Shown piece by piece: positions 7,812 through 15,108 of a stretch of DNA of 64,000 nt (positions within the stretch are counted from its first letter, which is position 1; each line of letters opens with the position of its first letter). The notes below the pieces were generated by a model. It was given only the letters and a program-made list of their open reading frames with translations, did not search any database and was not told the origin of the DNA. Source of the DNA: Rhizobium sp. Root482 (GTDB lineage: Bacteria; Pseudomonadota; Alphaproteobacteria; Rhizobiales; Rhizobiaceae); assembly GCF_001426565.1 (NCBI RefSeq), contig NZ_LMFA01000023.1, positions 1 through 64,000 of the forward strand. The letters are read 5' to 3'. The position numbers and the translations under genes were made by a program.

Positions 7812-8700
7812 CCGGCGCGAAATTTTCACTCGCCGCCGCCAGCAGCAATTTCAGTGCTGGCGGCTGGACACGTCGGCGACGCCAGATCATCACGAGTGAA
7901 GCCGCCGGAGCAGGGGCTGGCCACGGTATTTCGATGATCTCGCTGCGGTCGAGCGCATCCGCGACCGCAATGCGCGGAACGAGAGCAAGGCCTGCACCGG
8001 CCACGACCATCCCCGCGATCGCGCGGATGCTGCCGACCTCTGCGGCCAGCTTCGGCATCGAAATACCCGCCTCGGAAAATGCCCTGTCGAACAGGTGCCG
8101 ATAGACGCACCCAACCTCAGTCGCCACGAAACTCATGGAGGTAAGCATGGTCAAGCCAGGCCCTGCCAAGATAGGCTGTCGTGCGGGAGCGGCAACGAGA
8201 ACCATCGGCTCCACCGATACGATTCGCCGGGAGAAGCGTTCGTCCGGATCCCCTCCGTCGAAGCAAAAGGCGATATCGATGTCGCCATCTTCAAGACCGC
8301 GCAGCAAGTCGTCGCTGCCGGCGACCTTAACCCGCAAATCGATGTCGGGATGGTTATTTCGAAAGCGTGATAGCCATTGCGGCAGCTTCACAGAGGCAAT
8401 CGTCTCCAGTGCGCCGATCGTAACCAACCCGCCCGTATGTCCGACGGTTGCCTCTACCGCAGCCCGGGCTTCGTCCGTCAATGCGAGAATTTCCTCGGCA
8501 TAGGACTTCAATGTTTCGCCCGCGGGCGTCAGCTTCAGGCCCAGCTTGGATCGCGTGAAAAGAGCCGTTCCCAATTCCGCTTCAAGGGACTGAAGCTGGT
8601 CGCTTACACTCGATTGGGCGAGATGGATTTCCTCGGCTGCGCGGGTGATATTCCGACTACGGGCAACCGCCAGGAATGTTCTAAGCAATTTTGGCTGCAC
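7762..8700 (-). CDS. LysR-family transcriptional regulator
   Basis: A 312-residue regulator. Residues 1-60 form the LysR helix-turn-helix (L-R-T-F-L-A-V-A-R-S-R-N-I-T-R-A-A-E-E-I, then Q-S-S-V-S-D-Q-L-Q-S-L-E-A-E-L-G-T-A-L-F). The remainder is the periplasmic-binding-like effector domain (G-L-V-T-I-G-A-L-E-T). The arginine-rich tail after about residue 290 is longer than usual and is the part overlapping the convergent SDR gene. A 7-bp tandem repeat lies about 130-185 bases upstream of the start. Target genes are not evident. Confidence 0.88.
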   Translation of the reverse strand: MQPKLLRTFLAVARSRNITRAAEEIHLAQSSVSDQLQSLEAELGTALFTRSKLGLKLTPAGETLKSYAEEILALTDEARAAVEATVGHTGGLVTIGALETIASVKLPQWLSRFRNNHPDIDLRVKVAGSDDLLRGLEDGDIDIAFCFDGGDPDERFSRRIVSVEPMVLVAAPARQPILAGPGLTMLTSMSFVATEVGCVYRHLFDRAFSEAGISMPKLAAEVGSIRAIAGMVVAGAGLALVPRIAVADALDRSEIIEIPWPAPAPAASLVMIWRRRRVQPPALKLLLAAASENFAPARSTGGRPRRAISSPS

Positions 8701-8828
8701 GAATACTCACCATCAGTGGTTCTTGTCTGGTAATCCGGCTGATTGCAAATTCCGACGACTTGAAATTTACAGCGTCCATTCGTCGAATTTAATAGGCCAT
8801 GATCGGTATTCTCGATAGGCGCCATCGC

Positions 8829-8884
8829 CTCGATCCTCGATCCTCGATCCTCGATCCTCGATCCTCGATCCTCGATCCTCGATC
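8829..8884. repeat. Tandem repeat, 8 perfect copies of the 7-mer CTCGATC
   Basis: Eight uninterrupted copies of CTCGATC fill 56 bases in the region between the LysR gene (start at 8700, minus strand) and the tautomerase gene end at 8986. No supported gene crosses it. Copy number of such a perfect short repeat is expected to vary by slippage. Confidence 0.95.
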
Positions 8885-8985
8885 TCGGCGACAGCGAAAA
8901 TACCGTTGCTGAACGATGCAGCGCTATCAATTTAGGCTTTCGGGTTCAGACAGTGGGCCGCCGGGGACGGGGCCTTGCGTATAAA

Positions 8986-9204
8986 TCAGGTGACGTCCTT
9001 GGCCCGATGCGCATCGGGGATGACGAACACTTCGTCGGCACGGCCGTAGCCGCCGTCAGGTACGGTCTCGATCAGCACCATCGTATGGGGACGGGCGGCT
9101 TCACTTAAATAATCGACGAGCATCTGCGTCGTTTTGTGGATAAGTTCTTCCTGCTGGATCTTCGAAAGGGCGCCTTCCGGCAGCTTGAAATTGGCAAATG
9201 GCAT
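8986..9204 (-). CDS. 4-oxalocrotonate tautomerase-like small enzyme
   Basis: The 72-residue product starts M-P-F-A-N-F; removal of Met exposes Pro 1, the catalytic base of the tautomerase superfamily. The following sequence (L-S-K-I-Q-Q-E-E-L-I-H-K-T-T-Q-M-L-V-D-Y) is the family helix, and T-M-V-L-I-E-T-V-P-D-G-G-Y-G-R fits the second strand with its Arg. The ATG at 9204 is chosen over the longer frame because AGGAGA lies in front of it and Pro must be second. It follows an SDR gene by 52 bases on the same strand, so the pair is probably an operon. Confidence 0.82.
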   Translation of the reverse strand: MPFANFKLPEGALSKIQQEELIHKTTQMLVDYLSEAARPHTMVLIETVPDGGYGRADEVFVIPDAHRAKDVT

Positions 9205-9256
9205 GATCGTCTCCTGTTGGCCGATAGGTCGTATTGCATAAGCCTTCACCGGCCGG

Positions 9257-9997
9257 TCAGATTATGCCGCCATTGGCGCGGATCACCTGGCCGCTGACCC
9301 AGTCGCTATCCGGACCGGCAAGGAAGGACACGACGCCGGCGATGTCGCCCGGCTGGCCAAGGCGGCCGAACGGGTTCATGCCGGCAATCGTCTTCACCAG
9401 TTCCTCGCTCTTGCCGGTCATGAACAGTTCCGTTTCCACCGGCCCCGGCGCAACCGCGTTGACGGTGATGCCCCGCGACCCAAGCTCTTTGGCAAGTACA
9501 TGCGTCATGGCCTCGGTTGCAGCCTTGGTGGCCGCGTAGACACCGTAGTCGGGCTGGTACATGCCGACGACACTCGATGAGAAGCTGATGATCCGCCCGC
9601 CGTCCCGAAGCCGCAGCGCGCCCTCGCGAAGTCCGCGGAACACCCCGCCGAGATTGATGGACATCATTTTCTCGAAGGATTCGTCGGTAACCCTGGCCAT
9701 TGGCGAGAGCTCCATGATAGCGGCATTGTTGATGAGAATGTCGGTTCCACCGAAAGCCCGCTCGGCGGCGTCGAACAGGATCGCCATGCCGGCCGGATCG
9801 CCGATATCCGCGCCAACGGAAATGGCCTTGCCGCCCGAAGCCTCCAGCGCCGCAACGACGGCGTCTGCGGCCTCACGGTCTTTCGCGTAGTTGACGACGA
9901 CGGCAATACCATCTTGTGCCAGGCGCTTTGCGATGGCCGCGCCGATGCCTTTGGAAGCGCCGGTGACGATGGCTACGCGGGTTTGTTGATCTGTCAT
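9257..9997 (-). CDS. Short-chain dehydrogenase/reductase (FabG-like)
   Basis: The 246-residue enzyme shows T-G-A-S-K-G-I-G (12-19), N-N-A-A after strand 4, the catalytic Ser in F-S-S-S and Y-A-A-T-K as the catalytic Tyr/Lys pair. A P-G-P-V-E-T stretch follows and the end is D-W-V-S-G-Q-V-I-R-A-N-G-G. It is a standard NAD(P)(H)-dependent SDR; the substrate is unknown. The frame is open further upstream, but the ATG at 9997 has GGAGAG nearby and the expected N terminus. It is divergent from the LysR gene at 10095 and shares a 97-bp control region with it, the usual arrangement of a LysR regulator and its target. Confidence 0.88.
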   Translation of the reverse strand: MTDQQTRVAIVTGASKGIGAAIAKRLAQDGIAVVVNYAKDREAADAVVAALEASGGKAISVGADIGDPAGMAILFDAAERAFGGTDILINNAAIMELSPMARVTDESFEKMMSINLGGVFRGLREGALRLRDGGRIISFSSSVVGMYQPDYGVYAATKAATEAMTHVLAKELGSRGITVNAVAPGPVETELFMTGKSEELVKTIAGMNPFGRLGQPGDIAGVVSFLAGPDSDWVSGQVIRANGGII

Positions 9998-10094
9998 TTT
10001 TCTCTCCATCTGTGATGGCGATAAGATATTGCATCGACGGGCGGAAACAATTACTCGGAATTTGACATGTAAGTTCGGCGGGGGCGAACAATGA

Positions 10095-10988
10095 ATGGAT
10101 AGGTTGGACCGGATGCAGCTTTTCGTGCGCGTCGTGGAGCGCAGTAGCTTCACGAACGCCGCGACCGATCTGAGGCTGGCACGCTCGACAGTAACTGAGG
10201 CTATCAAGCAGCTGGAGGCGGATATCGGCGCACGCCTTCTGGAGCGCACCACCCGGCATGTGCGGCCGACGCTGGATGGGCAGGCTTTCTATGAGCGCTG
10301 TCGGTCGATCCTCTCGGACGTTGACGATGCCGAAAACGTCTTCCGCGATGTCCGGCCGCGGGGTCTGCTGCGCATCGATGCAAACGTTCTTTTGACCCGT
10401 ACATTCCTTTTGCCGCGGCTGCCGGAATTCCTGGCGCTCAATCCGTTGATCGACATCCATTTCGGACAGGGGGATCGCCTTGTCGATCTGGTTCGCGAGG
10501 GTGTGGATTGCGTCATCCGGGCCGGCGACCTTGCTGACAGCGGCATGATCGCTCGGCGGCTTGCGACGATCACGGAGGTGACGTGCGCCAGTCCCGGCTA
10601 TATCGAGAGATACGGCATGCCGGCGTCTCCCGAAGACCTCAAGGGCCATGTGATGGTCGGGTTCATCTCGTCGCGGACGGGAGAGGTTATCCCCCTGGAG
10701 TTCATGATGGACGGCAAGGCCAAGGAGTTCATTCTGCCCTGTCGCGTCACAGCTAATCATTCCGACACGACCCATGACATGGCGAAGATGGGGCTGGGCT
10801 TGGTCCAGGCGCCCCGCTATCGCCTTCAGGAGGATTTGAAGGCGGGACGGCTAGTCGAAGTGCTGATGGGTTATCCCCCGAGCCCGACGCCGCTTTCCGC
10901 TCTGTATCCCCAGAACCGGCAGCTCGCCCCGCGCCTTCGCGTCTTCCTGAACTGGCTGGTGACGATATTTGCCGAGGCTGAGCTTTAG
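10095..10988 (+). CDS. LysR-family regulator, divergent from the SDR-tautomerase pair
   Basis: A 297-residue LysR protein: M-D-R-L-D-R-M-Q-L-F-V-R-V-V-E-R-S-S-F-T-N-A-A is the AaeR/DmlR-like start, followed by S-T-V-T-E-A-I-K-Q-L-E-A-D-I-G-A-R-L-L-E-R-T-T-R in the recognition helix. The remainder is the ligand-binding domain. It probably controls the divergent SDR and tautomerase genes; an aldehyde or quinone-like inducer is possible but not shown by the sequence. Confidence 0.88.
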   Translation: MDRLDRMQLFVRVVERSSFTNAATDLRLARSTVTEAIKQLEADIGARLLERTTRHVRPTLDGQAFYERCRSILSDVDDAENVFRDVRPRGLLRIDANVLLTRTFLLPRLPEFLALNPLIDIHFGQGDRLVDLVREGVDCVIRAGDLADSGMIARRLATITEVTCASPGYIERYGMPASPEDLKGHVMVGFISSRTGEVIPLEFMMDGKAKEFILPCRVTANHSDTTHDMAKMGLGLVQAPRYRLQEDLKAGRLVEVLMGYPPSPTPLSALYPQNRQLAPRLRVFLNWLVTIFAEAEL

Positions 10989-11292
10989 CCCTGCGCGGTG
11001 AAGCCCTGCCACCCACGCCCGCCGGCGCCGGTGCCATTTGCATCAGGATTGCCTTGACTCGCTGTCCGCAAGACGCCGGCTGGGAAGGAAGAGTCAAAGG
11101 ACTGGAGAGATTTTTGTCCGCAAGGAAATGGCCACCAGCTGCGAGCCAGGGATCCAACGCAAGGTCGCGCGACACCACACTCGGCAACCGAAGGTGCCGT
11201 TGTACACCATCAGCCGTTTCGCGGGGTGTTCCAACGCGTTGAATGCCTCGATTTAACAGGCACTTTACAGCCGGGACATTGCTGAAAGCAAA
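10989..11292. other. Intergenic region, no supported gene
   Basis: About 300 bases between the LysR gene and the tRNA terminator. Short open frames occur on both strands but none combines a ribosome site with a recognisable protein. I see no repeat or RNA gene in it. Confidence 0.5.
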
Positions 11293-11318
11293 AAGCCCTT
11301 GAATTAAATCAAGGGCTT
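11286..11318 (-). terminator. Intrinsic terminator of tRNA-Leu
   Basis: A perfect 10-bp stem (11293-11302 with 11309-11318) with a 6-base loop is followed on the minus strand by TTTTTGCTTT. It lies 10 bases beyond the 3' end of the tRNA gene. Confidence 0.88.
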
Positions 11319-11327
11319 AAAATGGAA

Positions 11328-11414
11328 TGGTGCCCAGAAGAGGACTCGAACCTCCACACCCTTTCGAGTACCAGCACCTGAAGCTGGCGCGTCTACCAAT
11401 TCCGCCATCTGGGC
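11328..11414 (-). tRNA. tRNA-Leu (anticodon CAG)
   Basis: The minus strand gives an 87-base class II tRNA. The acceptor stem GCCCAGA pairs with TCTGGGC, followed by an encoded CCA. The D-arm is of the G-G-A-A-T-T-G-G-T-A-G-A type, the anticodon stem is CCAGC / GCTGG around TTCAGGT, giving CAG, and a long variable arm precedes the T-loop GGTTCGAGTCC. It reads CUG codons. No integrated element abuts it. Confidence 0.95.
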
Positions 11415-11559
11415 GACGGACCGGGATGTAAGGGGCTGGCGTCCGGGTGTCAACAGGGTTTTTGAAGTTTTCTGGGAAACGTCCGGAAAAAGGCAATAAA
11501 CCATTGGATCGCAAGAGTTTTTGCCAAGGCGGTTTACGTCCGGCAGTCCATGCTGCCCG

Positions 11560-13002
11560 TCAGGAATGTTCCCTTTCAAAGGTCCGGATACGTTCGAGGC
11601 CCCGCTGGAGCAGCGCATCTGCTTCGGCTTGCGTCTCCGCTTCGACATAGCAGCGCATTTCCGGCGCATTGCCCGAGGGGCGGAAGTGAATGATGCCGCC
11701 GCCCGCGAGCGTTACGCGCAGGCCGTCTATGTCGCTGACATGTCGCGGCGTGCCGATCGGCGCGAGGAAGGCGGCAAGCTCGTCCATGCCGGTGCGCAGG
11801 CGGGCCATCAGGGCGGCGCTCGTTTCAAGCGGGAAATTCTCGACCCGGTCGCTGAGCGCCACCGGCAGGCGATAATCCGCCGCCAGCGCCGAAAGCGGCT
11901 TGCCAGCCTCGGCGGCCCTGAAAAGCACCGCGAGCATCGGCAGAAAACTGTCGCGTGTCGGCAGCGCGGCAAGCACTGTGCCATTGATCGTGAAATCGGT
12001 GGCAGTCAGCGTGCCGCCATTGGCCTCGAAACCGACCACGCCGGACGCACGGTCGCCATTGGCGCCAACGGCCTCCGTCATGCCCTCGATGACGAAAGGC
12101 GAGCCGACGCGGGTGCGCAGGATGGAGAGGCCCGGCTGGCGCTCCAGGCCGGAATTGGAGGTGACGGGGGTCACAGCCACCTTGGCGCCGGTAAATTGCG
12201 CCGCGATCAGGCCGAGAAGGTCGCCGCGCAATGGCAGGCCGGTCTCGTCACTAACAAGCGGCCGGTCGCCGTCGCCGTCGGCGGATATAATTGCGTCGAG
12301 CCGGTATTGCTGCGTCCAGGCTTTCAGAAGCGCCACGGTTTCCGCAGATACCGCCTCGGTATCGACGGGAATGAACGTCTCGGAACGGCCGAGCGCGACG
12401 ATATCGGCGCGGTAATGGCTGAGCAGCTCGGCAAGCATGTCGCGGGCGACGGTGCTGTGCTGGTAGACGCCGACCCTGAGGCCTGACAGGGCGCCCGCCG
12501 GCAGGATGGCCTTGTTGCGGTCAAGGAAAAGCGTCTCCGCCTGCCGGGAGTGATCCTGCCCCCGGAGAGGGGTCGTTTCAGGCTGAAGCGCCTCGGCCAT
12601 GATGTCGGCGGCGGCAGCGGCGATCGCCTGTTCGTCCGTCTTGGCGATCTCGCCGTCCGGGCGATAGAACTTGATGCCGTTGCGATCGGCCGGGATATGG
12701 GAACCGGTGACCATCAGCCCGGCCGCCCCTATCGTCCGCCCATAGAGTGCCAGCGCCGGCGTCGGCACCGTGCCGCAGTCGAGAACGGTCAGGCCGGCGC
12801 GGCTGAGCGCGCCGGTGCAGATGGCCGAGATCGACGGGCTGGAGGCTCGAAAGTCGCGGGCGATCAGGATCGGGTCGCCGGCCTTCGCCTGGCCTGACGC
12901 CAGAAGGTAGCGCGCAAATGCGGTTGCGTAGACCGCGGCGGCCGGGCCGTCGAGATCGGTGGAAAGGCCGCGCAGGCCGCTGGTGCCGAATTTCAAACTC
13001 AA
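11560..13002 (-). CDS. Phosphomannomutase / phosphoglucomutase family enzyme
   Basis: About 480 residues of the alpha-D-phosphohexomutase family. The N terminus has F-G-T-S-G-L-R-G; the active-site loop reads V-T-G-S-H-I-P (usually T-A-S-H-N-P) with the phosphoserine in S-H; the metal loop is S-A-D-G-D-G-D-R-P; the C-terminal phosphate-binding loop is R-P-S-G-N-A-P-E. Such enzymes interconvert hexose 6- and 1-phosphates for exopolysaccharide and LPS sugars. The frame continues 45 bases upstream to another TTG at 13047. The TTG at 13002 is preferred because GGAG precedes it and it gives the L/M-S-L-K-F-G-T-S-G start. Monocistronic. Confidence 0.85.
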   Translation of the reverse strand: MSLKFGTSGLRGLSTDLDGPAAAVYATAFARYLLASGQAKAGDPILIARDFRASSPSISAICTGALSRAGLTVLDCGTVPTPALALYGRTIGAAGLMVTGSHIPADRNGIKFYRPDGEIAKTDEQAIAAAAADIMAEALQPETTPLRGQDHSRQAETLFLDRNKAILPAGALSGLRVGVYQHSTVARDMLAELLSHYRADIVALGRSETFIPVDTEAVSAETVALLKAWTQQYRLDAIISADGDGDRPLVSDETGLPLRGDLLGLIAAQFTGAKVAVTPVTSNSGLERQPGLSILRTRVGSPFVIEGMTEAVGANGDRASGVVGFEANGGTLTATDFTINGTVLAALPTRDSFLPMLAVLFRAAEAGKPLSALAADYRLPVALSDRVENFPLETSAALMARLRTGMDELAAFLAPIGTPRHVSDIDGLRVTLAGGGIIHFRPSGNAPEMRCYVEAETQAEADALLQRGLERIRTFEREHS

Positions 13003-13216
13003 TGTCTTGTCTCCGTCGCGATGACAGGGTTTTGATGGGCCGAGCAAGTGACATATGGCGCATATTGGCGCATTCTACCCGGCTTGCCATGGACTGGATG
13101 GCAATCCTGATTTTTCAGGAGAGCAGCCTTCGCCTAGAATAAAACAAAAAGACCGTGCGTTTATGAAGCAGGGACATCAATCGAAGCAAACCCTTTTGGG
13201 AGAAAAGAGGAAGCAA

Positions 13217-13606
13217 ATGACGAGATTTCGGAATTTCGTTGTTAGTTGCGCTCTGGGCGTCGCCACTATGATGACCCCTGCTGCGCCGGTGCTGGCGATG
13301 CCGCAGGCGGTGCCATCGACGGCCGTCAGTGCCGGGAACGACGTGCAATTGGTCGATCACCGACGCGGGCACCGTCGTCATTATTACAATCGCCATCACC
13401 GGCCCTATTATGGCCATCGCCGGCATTATCGGCCCGGCTTCGGGGTCTATATCGCCCCACGGCCGATCTATCGCGAGCGCTATGTCCGCCGCGGCAGCGC
13501 GCATGTGAACTGGTGTCTGGCGCGCTACCGCTCCTATAATCCGGCCACGAACCGGTTCCTGTCCTATGGCGGGGTCTATAAAATCTGCCGCTCGCCCTAT
13601 CGATAG
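13217..13606 (+). CDS. BA14K-family secreted protein
   Basis: A 129-residue protein with a signal peptide (R-F-R-N-F-V-V-S-C-A-L-G-V-A-T-M-M-T-P-A then A-P-V-L-A) and a His/Arg/Tyr-rich middle (R-R-G-H-R-R-H-Y-Y-N-R-H-H). The C-terminal BA14K motif has H-V-N-W-C-L-A-R-Y-R-S-Y-N-P, then F-L-S-Y-G-G-V-Y-K-I-C. BA14K proteins were first described as Brucella immunoreactive, lectin-like envelope proteins and are widespread in rhizobia. The ATG at 13217 follows AGAGGAAG. A terminator lies right after the stop. Confidence 0.85.
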   Translation: MTRFRNFVVSCALGVATMMTPAAPVLAMPQAVPSTAVSAGNDVQLVDHRRGHRRHYYNRHHRPYYGHRRHYRPGFGVYIAPRPIYRERYVRRGSAHVNWCLARYRSYNPATNRFLSYGGVYKICRSPYR

Positions 13607-13623
13607 GGCGGTCACTTCAATCG

Positions 13624-13650
13624 ACGGCGGGGCTTTCCCCCGCCGTTTTC
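13624..13650. terminator. Intrinsic terminator after the BA14K gene
   Basis: A 9-bp G/C-rich stem (13624-13632 with 13638-13646) with a 5-base loop is followed by TTTTC on the plus strand. It separates the BA14K gene from the convergent YqaA-like gene. Confidence 0.8.
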
Positions 13651-13660
13651 ATATCGGCTC

Positions 13661-14098
13661 CTATCGGGTGACCAGATCGTAGCCCCAGAGCAGCGCGGCA
13701 TAGCGCGCCGCTTTGCCGATCGTCACATAGACGAAGAATACGGAAAAGGGCATGCGCAGCAGTCCGGCGGCAAGCGTCAGCGGATCGCCGATCAGCGGCA
13801 ACCAGGAGAAGAGCAGAACCGGCCGGCCAAAGCGCTCGAACAGCGTCTGCGCCCTGCTCCGGTTTTCCGGGCCCACCGGAAACCATCGGCGGTTCTCGAA
13901 GCGCAGGAGAAAGCGACCGAGCACGAAATTGACGATGGCACCCGTCACATTGCCGGCGGTGGCGGCAAGGAACAGCGGCAACAGCCGGGCATCCTGCTGG
14001 GCCGCCGCCACGAGCAGCGCCGCTTCGGACACTCCGAACAGCAGTGTCGCGGACAGGAAGGCCGCTCCGAAAACACCCAGCAACAGCATAGCCGTCAC
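13661..14098 (-). CDS. YqaA-like (DedA-related) small membrane protein
   Basis: About 145 residues with several hydrophobic helices and the YqaA pattern: L-L-L-G-V-F-G-A-A-F-L-S-A-T-L-L, G-N-V-T-G-A-I-V-N-F-V-L-G-R, R-F-G-R-P-V-L-L-F-S-W-L-P-L-I-G-D-P-L-T-L-A-A-G and a short tail. This group is related to SNARE-associated/DedA proteins; no function is established for YqaA. GTG at 14098 has GGAG at good spacing; ATG at 14089 is the alternative. It begins 5 bases after the SelT-like gene, so both are one operon. Confidence 0.72.
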   Translation of the reverse strand: MTAMLLLGVFGAAFLSATLLFGVSEAALLVAAAQQDARLLPLFLAATAGNVTGAIVNFVLGRFLLRFENRRWFPVGPENRSRAQTLFERFGRPVLLFSWLPLIGDPLTLAAGLLRMPFSVFFVYVTIGKAARYAALLWGYDLVTR

Positions 14099-14103
14099 AG
14101 AAA

Positions 14104-14385
14104 TCAGCTCCGATCGGTATGGCCGAGATCGCGCTCCGGCTCGATCACATCGCGCACGCGCTGCTTCAGTTCCTTGGGTCCCGGAAAGCCGCCATCGCGC
14201 TTGCGCTCCCAGATCAGCGCACCATCCACGCATATCTCGAAATTGCCGCCGGTGCCCGGAATGAGCGCCACCTCGCCGAGGCTATCGCCAAAGGTGGAGA
14301 GCAGTTCCTGCGCCATCCAGGCAGCCCTTAACAGCCAGTTGCACTGGGTGCAGTAGAGAATGGTAATGCGTGGTTTTTCGTTCAT
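14104..14385 (-). CDS. SelT/SelW/SelH (Rdx)-family thioredoxin-like protein
   Basis: The 93-residue protein has the Rdx signature: strand I-T-I-L-Y-C-T-Q-C (C-x-x-C, residues 12-15), then W-L-L-R-A-A-W-M-A-Q-E-L-L-S-T-F and G-T-G-G-N-F-E-I-C-V-D-G. The selenocysteine of animal relatives is Cys here, as in most bacteria. The family has a thioredoxin-like fold and a presumed redox role; no partner is known. It is the first gene of a two-gene operon with the YqaA-like protein. Confidence 0.82.
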   Translation of the reverse strand: MNEKPRITILYCTQCNWLLRAAWMAQELLSTFGDSLGEVALIPGTGGNFEICVDGALIWERKRDGGFPGPKELKQRVRDVIEPERDLGHTDRS

Positions 14386-14565
14386 GTCGATTTCCGGTGG
14401 AGTGCTGGCGAGACGTTATCCATCGAACATCGATCCCGCAACCATGCGGCCACCGACGGCTTCACGAAAATGTCAACTTATTTTATCATGTTTTCTCGGT
14501 GCGAGGCTTGCCCGCCAGTCGTTTGCCGGCAAGTAGATCGACATTCGAAATCCACAGGAGACGAC

Positions 14566-15015
14566 ATGACCGACAACATATCTGCCCGTCCGCCAGCAAT
14601 GGTGCCGGCCCTGCAGCGGCTCTACCGGCCCTTTGACACGACAGCGGAGACTTTGCTGCGGGTGGTCGCCGGTGCGCTGCTCGTCACGCACGGCTATACC
14701 AAAATCCTCAATCCATTCGGGGCGGCCGGCATGGTCGAAAGCCTGGGTTTCTATCCCGGCGTCTTCTGGTCCCCGCTTCTGGCGGCAACGGAGTTTTTCG
14801 GCGGCATCCTCATCGCCATCGGCCTGTTCACCCGTCCGGCATCCTTCGCGGCAATGATCGTGCTGCTGGTGACCGTCTATTTCCACGGGATCGTTAAGGC
14901 GGAAGGGCTTGGCGGCGCCGAGAAGTCCATTCTCTGGGCGGCGATCTTCCTTTTCTTCGCAGTTCGCGGATCGAATGCGCATTCGGTCGATGCCAAGCTC
15001 GGCAGGCAAATCTGA
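14566..15015 (+). CDS. DoxX family membrane protein
   Basis: A 149-residue protein with four hydrophobic helices. The first contains L-R-V-V-A-G-A-L-L-V-T-H-G-Y-T-K and the second F-F-G-G-I-L-I-A-I-G-L-F-T-R-P-A, both DoxX hallmarks. DoxX-like proteins are small inner-membrane proteins often linked to redox or thiosulfate metabolism, but most, including this one, have no assigned role. The ATG at 14566 has AGGAGA 6 bases before it. A bidirectional terminator separates it from the convergent infB. Confidence 0.8.
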   Translation: MTDNISARPPAMVPALQRLYRPFDTTAETLLRVVAGALLVTHGYTKILNPFGAAGMVESLGFYPGVFWSPLLAATEFFGGILIAIGLFTRPASFAAMIVLLVTVYFHGIVKAEGLGGAEKSILWAAIFLFFAVRGSNAHSVDAKLGRQI

Positions 15016-15053
15016 CGGCGCCGCGCGGTCGCAGCCCAATATCCAAGAACTGA

Positions 15054-15083
15054 AAACGCCGCCTGTGAAAACAGGCGGCGTTT
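15054..15083. terminator. Bidirectional terminator between doxX-like gene and infB
   Basis: A perfect 13-bp stem (15054-15066 with 15071-15083) with a GAAA loop has A-runs on the left and T-runs on the right, so it can end transcription on both strands. It serves the rimP-nusA-infB operon on the minus strand. Confidence 0.9.
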
Positions 15084-15108
15084 GCTTGTCGCGCTCATGC
15101 TGAAAGGC

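Noticed and set aside
8829-8884. CRISPR array
   Set aside because: The repeat unit is 7 bases with no spacers; it is a simple tandem repeat.
10753-11187. Minus-strand open frame between LysR and tRNA-Leu
   Set aside because: It overlaps the end of the LysR gene, lacks a ribosome site and resembles no protein I know.
11328-11414. tRNA-Leu as attachment site of the BREX island
   Set aside because: It is 27 kb away with intact chromosomal operons in between, and I see no partial tRNA copy near 38.4 or 56.2 kb.
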